This document shows positions 1 through 5,319 of a DNA stretch of 9,015 nt, in pieces. The notes under the pieces were generated by a model. The model saw only the letters and a list, made by a program, of their open reading frames with translations. It ran no database searches and was not told where the DNA came from. The translations under genes were made by a program, and so were the position numbers. Numbering within the stretch: position 1 is the stretch's first letter; the number at the start of each line of letters is the position of its first letter. Source of the DNA: Alphaproteobacteria bacterium (GTDB taxonomy: Bacteria; Pseudomonadota; Alphaproteobacteria; UBA6615); assembly GCA_017643325.1 (NCBI GenBank), contig JAEPNS010000009.1, forward strand, positions 1-9,015, given 5' to 3'.

Positions 1-352
1 GCGGACACACGATGGCACGCCGCACAGTCTCGGGCGGCAGGTGACCATTCTCCGCATCGTCGCGGTAGACCGGCAGCCCGACCATTGTTTTCGACGCGGG
101 CCAGGCCCAGCCGTGCGCGCCGGCCACGATTCCCGCATAGGACGCCGCACGCGGCTTCGCCGTGGCACCGACGATGTGCGATGCGACCGGCGCATCGTAG
201 CCGGGGTTGTTGTAGTACTGGACCGTGATCCAGTCGATCGCCTCGCCCGCCCTTCGAAGCACGTCGAGATAGGGGCCGCCGTGCCAGTCGGGATCGAGGT
301 AAGGCGCCTGGGGTGCATGGCTCAGCAGCGCATCGGCCGGAACCGGAAATAA
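1..352 (-). pseudogene. GH18 (chitinase-like) glycoside hydrolase remnant, 5'-truncated; continues past left edge
   Basis: The minus-strand reading frame gives a stretch recognisable as the second half of a family 18 glycoside hydrolase: LLSHAPQAPYL, then IDWITVQYYNNPGYDAP, then a WPASKTMVGLPVYRDDA segment. These correspond to the late barrel strands that follow the catalytic DxxDxDxE motif in this family. That motif and the whole N-terminal half are absent. Upstream of LLSHAPQ the frame runs into the end of the neighbouring FMN-binding gene and reaches an in-frame TGA with no ATG, GTG or TTG in between; the first in-frame GTG lies inside the conserved block. A normal intact gene therefore cannot start here. 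I infer a decayed or deletion-truncated gene. The 3' end lies outside the window. A sequencing frameshift is less likely, because the upstream DNA encodes an unrelated intact protein. Confidence 0.62.
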
Positions 353-356
353 ACGG

Positions 357-923
357 CTAGGGGACGGCGTCGGGTGTCTTGGTCTGGTCGCGCGCGGGCC
401 ATTGTTCCGTGACGTCGGGCAACTCGATCTCCTTGCCCGTCAGACGTTCGACACTGATCGCGTAGACCGTGACCTCGTCAAGCCGCGGGTAGAACCCCTT
501 TGGTCGTTCGGAAGTGCCGCGACGATACTTCGTCAGAAAGACGTCGAAGAAAGCCGATTTTTGGTCGCGTGCCGAGATAACCGAAATCGTGCCGAAGGCC
601 ACAACGCTGCGGTACGCAAGGGTCGAGTCGCATTCAAAGCGGCCATAGTCGAATACCGGGCCTGGTTCGTCGACCTCAAAACAGACTTTGGGATTGGCGT
701 CGATGTTTGCACGCAGGTGCCCGTGGGCGGACGTGTTGTGGACCCAGATCGCGCCATGGGGGCCGGCATCCGGATGCCAGACATAGAGCAACGGCACGCA
801 ATAGGGCCATCCGTTGGCCCCGGCTGAGGCCAGGCGCCCGCAGTAGCCCTGCGCCAACAGCGTCGCCGCGTCGGTGTCCGACATCAACCTGTCGGCGCGG
901 CGGACATCCGTGAAACCGCTCAT
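357..923 (-). CDS. Pyridoxamine 5'-phosphate oxidase-family FMN-binding split-barrel protein (NimA-like)
   Basis: 188 aa, the usual size for the Pyridox_ox_2/NimA-like group of FMN-binding split barrels. The N-terminus has the typical VRRADRLM...LLAQGYCGRLA opening (about residues 7-32). A barrel core follows, with PYCVPLLYVW, an HNTSAHGHLRANIDANPKVCFEV segment where members contact flavin phosphate (about 62-84), and a FECDSTLAYRSVVAFGTISVI strand pair (about 96-116). A Shine-Dalgarno GGAGG lies 5 nt before the ATG, so the start is well supported. Members of this group reduce or bind flavin-linked substrates, and some give 5-nitroimidazole resistance; the substrate here cannot be told. It lies 66 nt downstream of the CmcJ-family oxygenase on the same strand and could be co-transcribed with it. 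Family confident, role unknown. Confidence 0.88.
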   Translation of the reverse strand: MSGFTDVRRADRLMSDTDAATLLAQGYCGRLASAGANGWPYCVPLLYVWHPDAGPHGAIWVHNTSAHGHLRANIDANPKVCFEVDEPGPVFDYGRFECDSTLAYRSVVAFGTISVISARDQKSAFFDVFLTKYRRGTSERPKGFYPRLDEVTVYAISVERLTGKEIELPDVTEQWPARDQTKTPDAVP

Positions 924-989
924 ATTCGCCTCCGGGACTTTTTTCGCCGGTTCGGTCCGCGCCGGGGCATCGGCTCTCGCATGTCCGAT

Positions 990-1856
990 CTAGTCGTAGA
1001 AAACGAAGGCGCGAGTCTCGATGGTCTCGCGCGGCGCGGGGTCGTCGGGCGTGTCCGGGTCCTCGAAAGCGGAGTGCAACGCATAACGTGCAATGCCGTC
1101 GGTCCGCGTGTCGTAGTTCTTGAACAGCAGGACCTCGTCCCGGGTCATCCGCGGGAACCAGTACCAGCGATGGTTCGGATCGTAGATCGCGTGGCGCGTC
1201 TCGCTGGGACGGTTGTACTCGAAGGACGGCTCGGGTCGGAGGGGTGCCTCACGCCGGGTCTGGGTCAGCAGGCTGTCGTCGATCGACCGCGCATCGCACA
1301 CGGTCAGCGGCCATTGCTCGATCGTCCCCGTCATCGAGCGCCAGGCGTTCACGATCGAAAACCGGCCCTTGAGCCGCTCTTCCGCCTCGCTGTCGCCGAA
1401 CTTGTCGCGCATGCGCTGGAACGCCGATGCATCTGTGTAGTCGCTGTGGGGCGCGGGCACCGGATCGCGCGACGCGTACTTCGTGCGGTGCGCGAGATCG
1501 GTGGACCGGCGCGTGTGATCGTAGACCACCGCTTCGGTCCCGCCGGCGGCAGCGGCGACCAGCGCCTCGACTTCAGGCGTGTAGATCTCCGCAAGCTGGG
1601 CATCGTCGTTGAAGTCAGCCACCGCCGTCGCCTGCTCGACGAGCGTGAACCCCTCGACGTCCAGCGAGAAGCCGTCCTGCGCCAGCCGCGCGTTGCGGAT
1701 CGTTACGTCACGCGGGGCGCGGTTGTCGTCGACCCGGATCGACTCGCCGAGCTTGTCGGACTGGGAGAAGACCGGGATTTTCTCCAAGCTGGCGAGATAG
1801 TTGAGCGACGCCACGACTTCCGGCTGCGACATCACATCTCCTGCGAGAACACCCAT
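990..1856 (-). CDS. CmcJ/NvfI-family putative Fe(II)/2-oxoglutarate oxygenase
   Basis: 288 aa. The sequence matches the CmcJ/NvfI (AsaB, GA4-desaturase-like) family. It has an APHSDYTD segment (about residues 135-142) supplying a likely H137-x-D139 iron-binding pair, the family signature VNAWRSMTGTIEQWPLTVCDARS (about 169-191), HRWYWFPRMTRDEVLLFKNYDT (about 229-250), H261 in HSAFEDP as the likely third iron ligand, and a C-terminal ETRAFVFY with an arginine placed to hold the 2-oxoglutarate carboxylate. Ligand assignments are inferred from position. Characterised relatives hydroxylate, desaturate or rearrange secondary metabolites, but no biosynthetic partner lies nearby. Two starts are possible: ATG 1856 has GGAGG 7 nt upstream, while an in-frame ATG eight codons later has AGGAG 5 nt upstream. 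I chose the first. Its leader may be regulated by the sRNA at 5069-5145. Confidence 0.85.
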   Translation of the reverse strand: MGVLAGDVMSQPEVVASLNYLASLEKIPVFSQSDKLGESIRVDDNRAPRDVTIRNARLAQDGFSLDVEGFTLVEQATAVADFNDDAQLAEIYTPEVEALVAAAAGGTEAVVYDHTRRSTDLAHRTKYASRDPVPAPHSDYTDASAFQRMRDKFGDSEAEERLKGRFSIVNAWRSMTGTIEQWPLTVCDARSIDDSLLTQTRREAPLRPEPSFEYNRPSETRHAIYDPNHRWYWFPRMTRDEVLLFKNYDTRTDGIARYALHSAFEDPDTPDDPAPRETIETRAFVFYD

Positions 1857-1892
1857 GGCGGTTCCTCCCCAGACCCATGGCGAAGTCTAGGG
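1857..1892 (-). promoter_or_regulatory. Oxygenase mRNA leader: strong RBS with possible self-occluding hairpin and predicted sRNA target
   Basis: Reading the minus strand, CCCTAGA (1892-1886) can pair with TCTGGGG (1873-1867) across a 12-nt loop, giving six Watson-Crick pairs and one G-U pair that cover part of the Shine-Dalgarno GGGGAGG. The 17 nt directly before the ATG (1873-1857) are complementary to the linker of the sRNA candidate at 5117-5101: 15 Watson-Crick pairs, one G-U, one mismatch. The segment CCCTAGACTTCG (1892-1881) is identical to 12 nt of that sRNA. The repeats and pairing are directly visible; the regulatory role is inferred. Confidence 0.5.
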
Positions 1893-1959
1893 CGCAGGAC
1901 CGCGCAAAGTCCACGCGCCCAGGAAGCGAGAGGTTTGAAATGCAGGTTTGTTGTAAAAA

Positions 1960-2034
1960 TGGTGGGCGCGGCTGGGATTGAACCAGCGACCCCTTCGATG
2001 TCAACGAAGTGCTCTCCCGCTGAGCTACGCGCCC
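1960..2034 (-). tRNA. tRNA-Val (anticodon GAC)
   Basis: A 75-nt cloverleaf with encoded CCA. The acceptor stem GGGCGCG/CGCGCCC is a perfect 7 bp. The D-arm is GCTC/GAGC around AGCGGGA. The anticodon stem CTTCG/CGAAG closes the loop TTGACAT, giving anticodon GAC (plus-strand 2000-2002), which reads the valine codon GUC. The variable loop is 5 nt. The T-arm is GCTGG/CCAGC with loop TTCAATC. Discriminator A and CCA follow, and then five T residues (1959-1955) that may serve in termination. It lies between cpdR and the oxygenase gene on the same strand. I see no clear promoter immediately upstream. Confidence 0.97.
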
Positions 2035-2209
2035 CACCTGATGCGGGTTTCACGGGACCGGTCAAACCTGCCAGACCCGCAAGCCGGGGCGCGTGATACA
2101 CCGCACCCCGTCCGATGGCAAGGCCTCCGGCCCGACCGCGACGGCGCGCCCGGCGCTTGCCGTCGATCCGGACACCGATGTTGTCCGTTGTGCCGGCGTC
2201 GAGTGGGGG

Positions 2210-2575
2210 TCAGGCGACTTCCTGTTCCAGGATCGCCTCGACATTGTCGACCAGCTCACGCAGGTGAAAGGGCTTCGAGAGCACCTTCGTGTCGCCCATC
2301 TCCTCCCGCGCGCTCATGGCCACCGCAGCGAAGCCGGTGATGAACAGGACGCGAAGGTCGGCGTTGACCTTGTTGGCCCGCCGCGAGACCTCGATTCCGT
2401 CGATCCCCGGCATCACGATGTCGGCAATGAGCAAATCGAAAGCTCTTTCGTTGACCGCGTTGAGGGCGGCAAGACCATCCGGAACGGCCGTGACGTCGTG
2501 GCCGCTGCGTTCGAGCGCGCGCGCGAGGAACTCGCGCATCGACTGGTCGTCCTCGGCCAAAAGAATTCGCGCCAT
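2210..2575 (-). CDS. cpdR: CpdR-type single-domain response regulator (ClpXP adaptor)
   Basis: 121 aa, a stand-alone receiver domain with no output domain. The opening MARILLAEDDQSMREFLARA, the DIVMPGIDGIE block, LFITGFAAVA and KVLSKPFHLRELVD closely resemble Caulobacter and rhizobial CpdR. Receiver residues are all present: acidic pocket E8-D9-D10, phospho-acceptor D52, T80 and K101. In Caulobacter, unphosphorylated CpdR localises ClpXP to the pole and primes degradation of cell-cycle substrates, while the CckA-ChpT relay inactivates it by phosphorylation; the same role is inferred here. A GGAG lies 4 nt before the ATG. A GANTC (CcrM methylation) site at 2603-2607 is in the leader. The gene is divergent from the N-formylglutamate amidohydrolase gene. 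The CpdR assignment is by recognition of the motifs and overall sequence. Confidence 0.92.
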   Translation of the reverse strand: MARILLAEDDQSMREFLARALERSGHDVTAVPDGLAALNAVNERAFDLLIADIVMPGIDGIEVSRRANKVNADLRVLFITGFAAVAMSAREEMGDTKVLSKPFHLRELVDNVEAILEQEVA

Positions 2576-2704
2576 GGTCTCCTACACACAAGTCTTGCGC
2601 CGGAATCGCGGCGCTCCGGCGGACAGCGAATACGCCGTACGCCCGCCGAATGCTAGTGCGAACCGGTTTCGAAAGAGTGAACATGCCGCAAAGCCCGGGC
2701 ATCC

Positions 2705-2722
2705 CCTGTCAAGGGTGACAGG
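2705..2722. promoter_or_regulatory. Perfect 7-bp inverted repeat in the divergent cpdR/amidohydrolase promoter region
   Basis: CCTGTCA and TGACAGG are separated by AGGG. The element lies 31 nt before the amidohydrolase ATG and about 130 nt from the cpdR ATG. On the minus strand it contains CTTGAC, a good alphaproteobacterial -35 hexamer, but no convincing -10 follows at 17 nt. It could be an operator for a dimeric regulator. Nothing in the window identifies the regulator. Confidence 0.4.
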
Positions 2723-2742
2723 TCGGGAGGTTTTCGCTACAT
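2714..2742 (+). promoter_or_regulatory. Possible promoter of the amidohydrolase-GNAT-phhA cluster
   Basis: GGTGAC (2714-2719) and CTACAT (2737-2742) are separated by 17 nt and resemble the alphaproteobacterial CTTGAC/CTATAT pattern (4 of 6 and 5 of 6 matches). The -35 overlaps the inverted repeat at 2705-2722, so a bound protein would block it. If correct, the transcript would start only a few bases before the ATG at 2753, which has no strong Shine-Dalgarno. Weak evidence. Confidence 0.28.
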
Positions 2743-2752
2743 CAGGACGGTC

Positions 2753-3637
2753 ATGGACCGCGAAACCGTCAACGATTCCGACGCTGCGATCGAGATTCTG
2801 GCACCGGCCGAGCAGCGCGTGCCGCTGGTGTTTTCCTCGCCGCACAGCGGCCGGGACTACCCGGCGGATTTCCTCGCCGCGTCGAAGCTCGATGCCCACG
2901 CCATTCGCCGCTCCGAAGACAGCTTCGTGGATGAACTTTTTGCGCACGCGCCGCAGCTCGGCGCGCCGCTGCTCAAGGCACTGTTTCCGCGCGCCTTCGT
3001 GGATCCGAACCGCGAGCCGTATGAGCTCGACCCGTCGATGTTCGATGGGCCCCTGCCGGGGTTCGTGAACCGGCGCTCGCCCCGGGTGGCCGCCGGCCTC
3101 GGCACCATCGCCAGGGTCGTTGCGAACGGCGCGGAGATCTATTCCTGCAAGCTGGACTTCGACGAGGCACAGGCGCGCATCGAACGCTTCTACAAGCCCT
3201 ATCACGACGCGCTGGACGAGTTGATTTCAGACACCCGCACGAGGTTCGGCACCTGCATCCTGATCGATTGCCACTCGATGCCGTCGATCGGCGGGCCGAT
3301 GGAGAACGACGCCGGCAGGCGCCGCCAGGTGGACTTCATCCTGGGTGACGCCCACGGCCGCGCCTGCGCGCGCCCGCTGACCCTTCTCGTTGAGGAGACC
3401 CTGCGCCAGATGGGCTATTCCGTGGTGCGGAACACGCCCTACTCGGGCGGTTTCATCACGCGGAACTACGGCCGGCCGGAACGCGGCGTGCATGCACTGC
3501 AGATCGAGATCAACCGCGCACTGTACATGGACGAGGCGACGTTCGAGCGCACCGACGGCCTGGCGCGGATCGCAGACGATATGCGGGTGCTGGCCGGGCG
3601 GCTGGCCGAACTCGAACCTGCGGCTCTCGCGGCCTGA
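2753..3637 (+). CDS. N-formylglutamate amidohydrolase family protein
   Basis: 294 aa, normal length for the FGase family (PF05013). Motifs in order: VFSSPHSGRDYP (about residues 26-37), FVDPNREPYELDPSMF (about 82-97), CILIDCHSMPS (about 168-178), ILGDAHG (about 196-202) and NTPYSGGFITRNYGRPERG running into a QIEINRALYMDE motif (about 227-261). The PHSG and DCHS histidines and acids are the expected zinc-site region. The best-known activity is hydrolysis of N-formyl-L-glutamate to formate and glutamate, the last step of one histidine-degradation route. No hut genes are nearby, so the substrate may be another N-acyl amino acid. It leads a three-gene plus-strand cluster, and the next start codon is 11 nt after its stop. 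The start has only a weak AGGACGG upstream. The symbol hutG is withheld because context does not support histidine use. Confidence 0.9.
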   Translation: MDRETVNDSDAAIEILAPAEQRVPLVFSSPHSGRDYPADFLAASKLDAHAIRRSEDSFVDELFAHAPQLGAPLLKALFPRAFVDPNREPYELDPSMFDGPLPGFVNRRSPRVAAGLGTIARVVANGAEIYSCKLDFDEAQARIERFYKPYHDALDELISDTRTRFGTCILIDCHSMPSIGGPMENDAGRRRQVDFILGDAHGRACARPLTLLVEETLRQMGYSVVRNTPYSGGFITRNYGRPERGVHALQIEINRALYMDEATFERTDGLARIADDMRVLAGRLAELEPAALAA

Positions 3638-3648
3638 GGACCTCGGCT

Positions 3649-4233
3649 TTGACCGGCGCCCCGGACATCGAGACCACTCCGGCGCCGGTCGTGCGCGACG
3701 CGCGCGACACAGACATCGCGACGATCCGGGACATCTATGCGGAGCACGTGCTGACCGGGCTCGCTTCGTTCGAGGAAGTGCCGCCCGATGCGGCCGAGAT
3801 GCTCCGACGCATGCGCGAAACCCGCGCGAACGGCCTGCCCTACCTTGTGGCAGCGCTTGCCGGCGACGGTCAGGACACCGTGCGCGGATTCGCCTACGCC
3901 AGTCGGTTCCGGACGCGCTCGGCCTATCGCTACACCGTCGAGGACTCGGTCTATATCGCGGGAGACATGATCGGGCGGGGGCTCGGGAACGTCCTGCTCG
4001 GCACACTCATCGCGCGCTGCACCGCACTCGGCTACCGGCAGATGATCGCGGTTATCGGGGACAGCGGAAACGCCGCCTCGATCGGCCTGCACGCGCACCA
4101 CGGCTTCGCGAATATCGGCACGATGCCCGCCGTCGGCTTCAAGTTCGGCCGCTGGGTCGACAGCGTGCGCATGCAGCGTGCGCTCGGGCCCGGTTCGAGT
4201 TCGCCGCCCGACGACGCGACCGGACAGGATTGA
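3649..4233 (+). CDS. GNAT N-acetyltransferase, phosphinothricin/methionine-sulfoximine acetyltransferase-like
   Basis: 194 aa. The pattern of the PAT subgroup of GNAT enzymes is clear: VRDARDTDIATIRDIYAEHV (about residues 15-34), GLASFEEVPP, FAYASRFRTRSAYRYTVEDSVYI (about 81-103), the acetyl-CoA pyrophosphate loop MIGRGLGN (about 107-114), QMIAVIGDSGNAASIGLH (about 131-148), and GFKFGRWVDSVRMQRALG (about 163-180). Relatives acetylate phosphinothricin, methionine sulfoximine or related amino-acid analogues with acetyl-CoA; the natural substrate here is unknown. A TTG start at 3649 is chosen because GAGGA, overlapping the previous gene's stop region, lies 8 nt before it. An in-frame GTG at 3691 would remove 14 residues but has no ribosome site. 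The short spacing on both sides implies co-transcription with its neighbours. Confidence 0.9.
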   Translation: MTGAPDIETTPAPVVRDARDTDIATIRDIYAEHVLTGLASFEEVPPDAAEMLRRMRETRANGLPYLVAALAGDGQDTVRGFAYASRFRTRSAYRYTVEDSVYIAGDMIGRGLGNVLLGTLIARCTALGYRQMIAVIGDSGNAASIGLHAHHGFANIGTMPAVGFKFGRWVDSVRMQRALGPGSSSPPDDATGQD

Positions 4234-4244
4234 CCGGGGACCCC

Positions 4245-5048
4245 ATGGCTGCGCAAACGGGCCCAGGTGACCACGTCATTGAACAGGGCTACCAGGCCTA
4301 CACGGACGAGGATCACGAGGTCTGGCGCGACCTCTACCGCCGGCAGTCTGAACTGCTCCCGGGACGCGTCTGCGGGGAGTTTCTCGACGGTCTCGACGCC
4401 CTGGGCGTGGGCGCGGACGGGATTCCCGATTTCGAGGACCTGTCGGAGCTGCTGGAGCCGGCGACCGGCTGGCGGATCGTCGCCGTCCCCGGGCTGATTC
4501 CCGACGACGTGTTCTTCAGCCACCTCGCAGCACGGCGTTTTCCGGTCACCAACTGGATCCGCGCGCGGGAAAAGATGGACTACCTGCAGGAACCGGATGT
4601 GTTCCACGACCTTTTCGGGCATGTCCCGCTGCTGACGAACCGCTATTTCGCCGACTACATGGCCGCCTACGGTCGCGGCGGACTCAAGGCAATGCGGCTG
4701 GGCGCGCTCGACATGCTGGCGCGCCTGTACTGGTACACCGTCGAATTCGGGCTTATCGACACGCCCGAGGGCCTGCGCATCTATGGTGCCGGCATTGTCT
4801 CTTCGCGAGGAGAAAGCATCTATGCGCTGGACGATCCGGCGCCGAACCGGATCGCCTTCGACCTCCAGCGGATCCTGCGCTCGCGCTACAGGATCGACGA
4901 TTTCCAGGAAACCTATTTCGTGATCGATTCTTTCGATGCACTGATGCAGGCAACCGAGCCGGACTTCACGCCGATCTATGAGGCCGCGCGGGCGCTGCCC
5001 GAGATCGCCGCGGGTGAGGTCGTCGCAGGCGATCGGCCGGTGTCATGA
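4245..5048 (+). CDS. phhA: Phenylalanine 4-hydroxylase (monooxygenase), bacterial monomeric type
   Basis: 267 aa, the size of bacterial catalytic-domain-only aromatic amino acid hydroxylases. It converts L-phenylalanine to L-tyrosine using O2, tetrahydropterin and non-heme iron in the cytoplasm. The iron facial triad is visible: H121 and H126 in the EPDVFHDLFGHVPLL motif, and E167 in LYWYTVEFGL. All three sit 17 residues earlier than H138/H143/E184 of the Chromobacterium violaceum enzyme. Other family marks are RRFPVTNWIR (about 97-106), SSRGE and QETYFVIDSF. The open frame extends far upstream inside the two preceding genes, but ATG 4245, 11 nt after the GNAT stop, gives the expected N-terminus. 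The Shine-Dalgarno is weak. No pterin carbinolamine dehydratase (phhB) lies next to it. The 3' end faces the convergent sRNA candidate. Confidence 0.96.
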   Translation: MAAQTGPGDHVIEQGYQAYTDEDHEVWRDLYRRQSELLPGRVCGEFLDGLDALGVGADGIPDFEDLSELLEPATGWRIVAVPGLIPDDVFFSHLAARRFPVTNWIRAREKMDYLQEPDVFHDLFGHVPLLTNRYFADYMAAYGRGGLKAMRLGALDMLARLYWYTVEFGLIDTPEGLRIYGAGIVSSRGESIYALDDPAPNRIAFDLQRILRSRYRIDDFQETYFVIDSFDALMQATEPDFTPIYEAARALPEIAAGEVVAGDRPVS

Positions 5049-5068
5049 CTTTTTGGCGGGGCGGCAAG

Positions 5069-5096
5069 AAAAAAGGGCCGTGGAGAACCACGGCCC
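5069..5096 (-). terminator. Rho-independent terminator of the sRNA candidate
   Basis: GGGCCGTGG and CCACGGCCC form a perfect 9-bp stem with a 4-nt loop, followed on the minus strand by TTTTTT (5074-5069). On the plus strand the same hairpin is preceded by A residues and has no T-run after it, so it is oriented for minus-strand transcription and not for phhA, whose stop codon is 20 nt from the T-run. Confidence 0.85.
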
Positions 5097-5145
5097 GAAG
5101 TCTAGGGAGGAAACGCCTTAGATCGGCACCGCAGTGCGATGCCGC
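5069..5145 (-). ncRNA. Candidate trans-acting small RNA with 5' hairpin, anti-Shine-Dalgarno linker and intrinsic terminator
   Basis: Minus-strand unit of about 77 nt. A promoter-like pair (5180-5175 and 5157-5152) predicts a start near 5145. The RNA then has a 5' hairpin (5144-5124): nine pairs including one U-G, closed by a 3-nt loop. A 27-nt linker follows, carrying CCUCCC (5110-5105) inside GGCGUUUCCUCCCUAGA (5117-5101). Last comes a 9-bp GC-rich terminator hairpin with tetraloop and six U residues. No ORF is present. An exposed CCUCCC between two hairpins is the design of known alphaproteobacterial anti-Shine-Dalgarno sRNAs, which block ribosome binding of many mRNAs. The linker is complementary to the oxygenase leader at 1857-1873. 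Structure and signals are read directly; expression and function are inferred. I could not compare it with Rfam. Confidence 0.72.
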
Positions 5146-5151
5146 AACGCA

Positions 5152-5180
5152 ATATATGCATTTCGCAGTTGCACAAACAA
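5152..5180 (-). promoter_or_regulatory. Predicted promoter of the sRNA candidate
   Basis: On the minus strand TTGTTT (5180-5175) is followed after exactly 17 nt by ATATAT (5157-5152). This resembles the alphaproteobacterial housekeeping pattern CTTGAC-N17-CTATAT. The start expected 6-7 nt later falls at the first base of the 5' hairpin, which supports the assignment. Confidence 0.5.
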
Positions 5181-5208
5181 CCCCTTCTGGCAAAAAAGGC
5201 TGAAAAGA

Positions 5209-5306
5209 GGGAAAAATTCCCAAACACACAGCGGCTCGGCAACTTTGTTGCCTAATCAAGCGTGCATTGCACAATCGTTGAGCGATCAAGGGCCTTGCTG
5301 CTAGGC
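5209..5306. promoter_or_regulatory. Cluster of short inverted repeats and possible lytic-transglycosylase promoter
   Basis: Four palindromic elements lie within 80 bp: GGGAA-AAA-TTCCC (5209-5221), GGCAAC-TTT-GTTGCC (5238-5252), GTGCA-T-TGCAC (5262-5272) and ATCG-TTGAG-CGAT (5274-5286). The last overlaps TTGAGC (5278-5283), which together with CTAGGC (5301-5306), 17 nt later, could be a plus-strand promoter. The stretch is more AT-rich than its surroundings and separates two divergent units, the sRNA candidate and the lytic transglycosylase. Operator function is inferred only from symmetry. Confidence 0.35.
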
Positions 5307-5319
5307 TCTGGCACAGGGT

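Noticed and set aside
2043..2080. GCGGGT...ACCCGC inverted repeat between cpdR and the tRNA as a terminator
   Set aside because: Only 6 bp with a 26-nt loop and no T-run in either direction.
981..2096. 371-codon plus-strand open frame over the oxygenase and tRNA-Val
   Set aside because: It runs through a perfect tRNA cloverleaf and is the complement of a gene with recognisable oxygenase motifs.
2035..2209. Extra small gene or tRNA promoter between cpdR and tRNA-Val
   Set aside because: TTGACC on the minus strand (2065-2060) would place the start inside the tRNA with a 17-nt spacer and has no -10; no small ORF with a ribosome site was seen.
3390..4244. N-terminal extension of phhA through the upstream genes
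   Set aside because: The extension is a frame shadow of the amidohydrolase and GNAT genes; ATG 4245 gives the normal length and correct spacing of the iron ligands.
5075..5096. Intrinsic terminator for phhA on the plus strand
   Set aside because: The hairpin has no T-run on the plus strand; the T-run is on the minus side.
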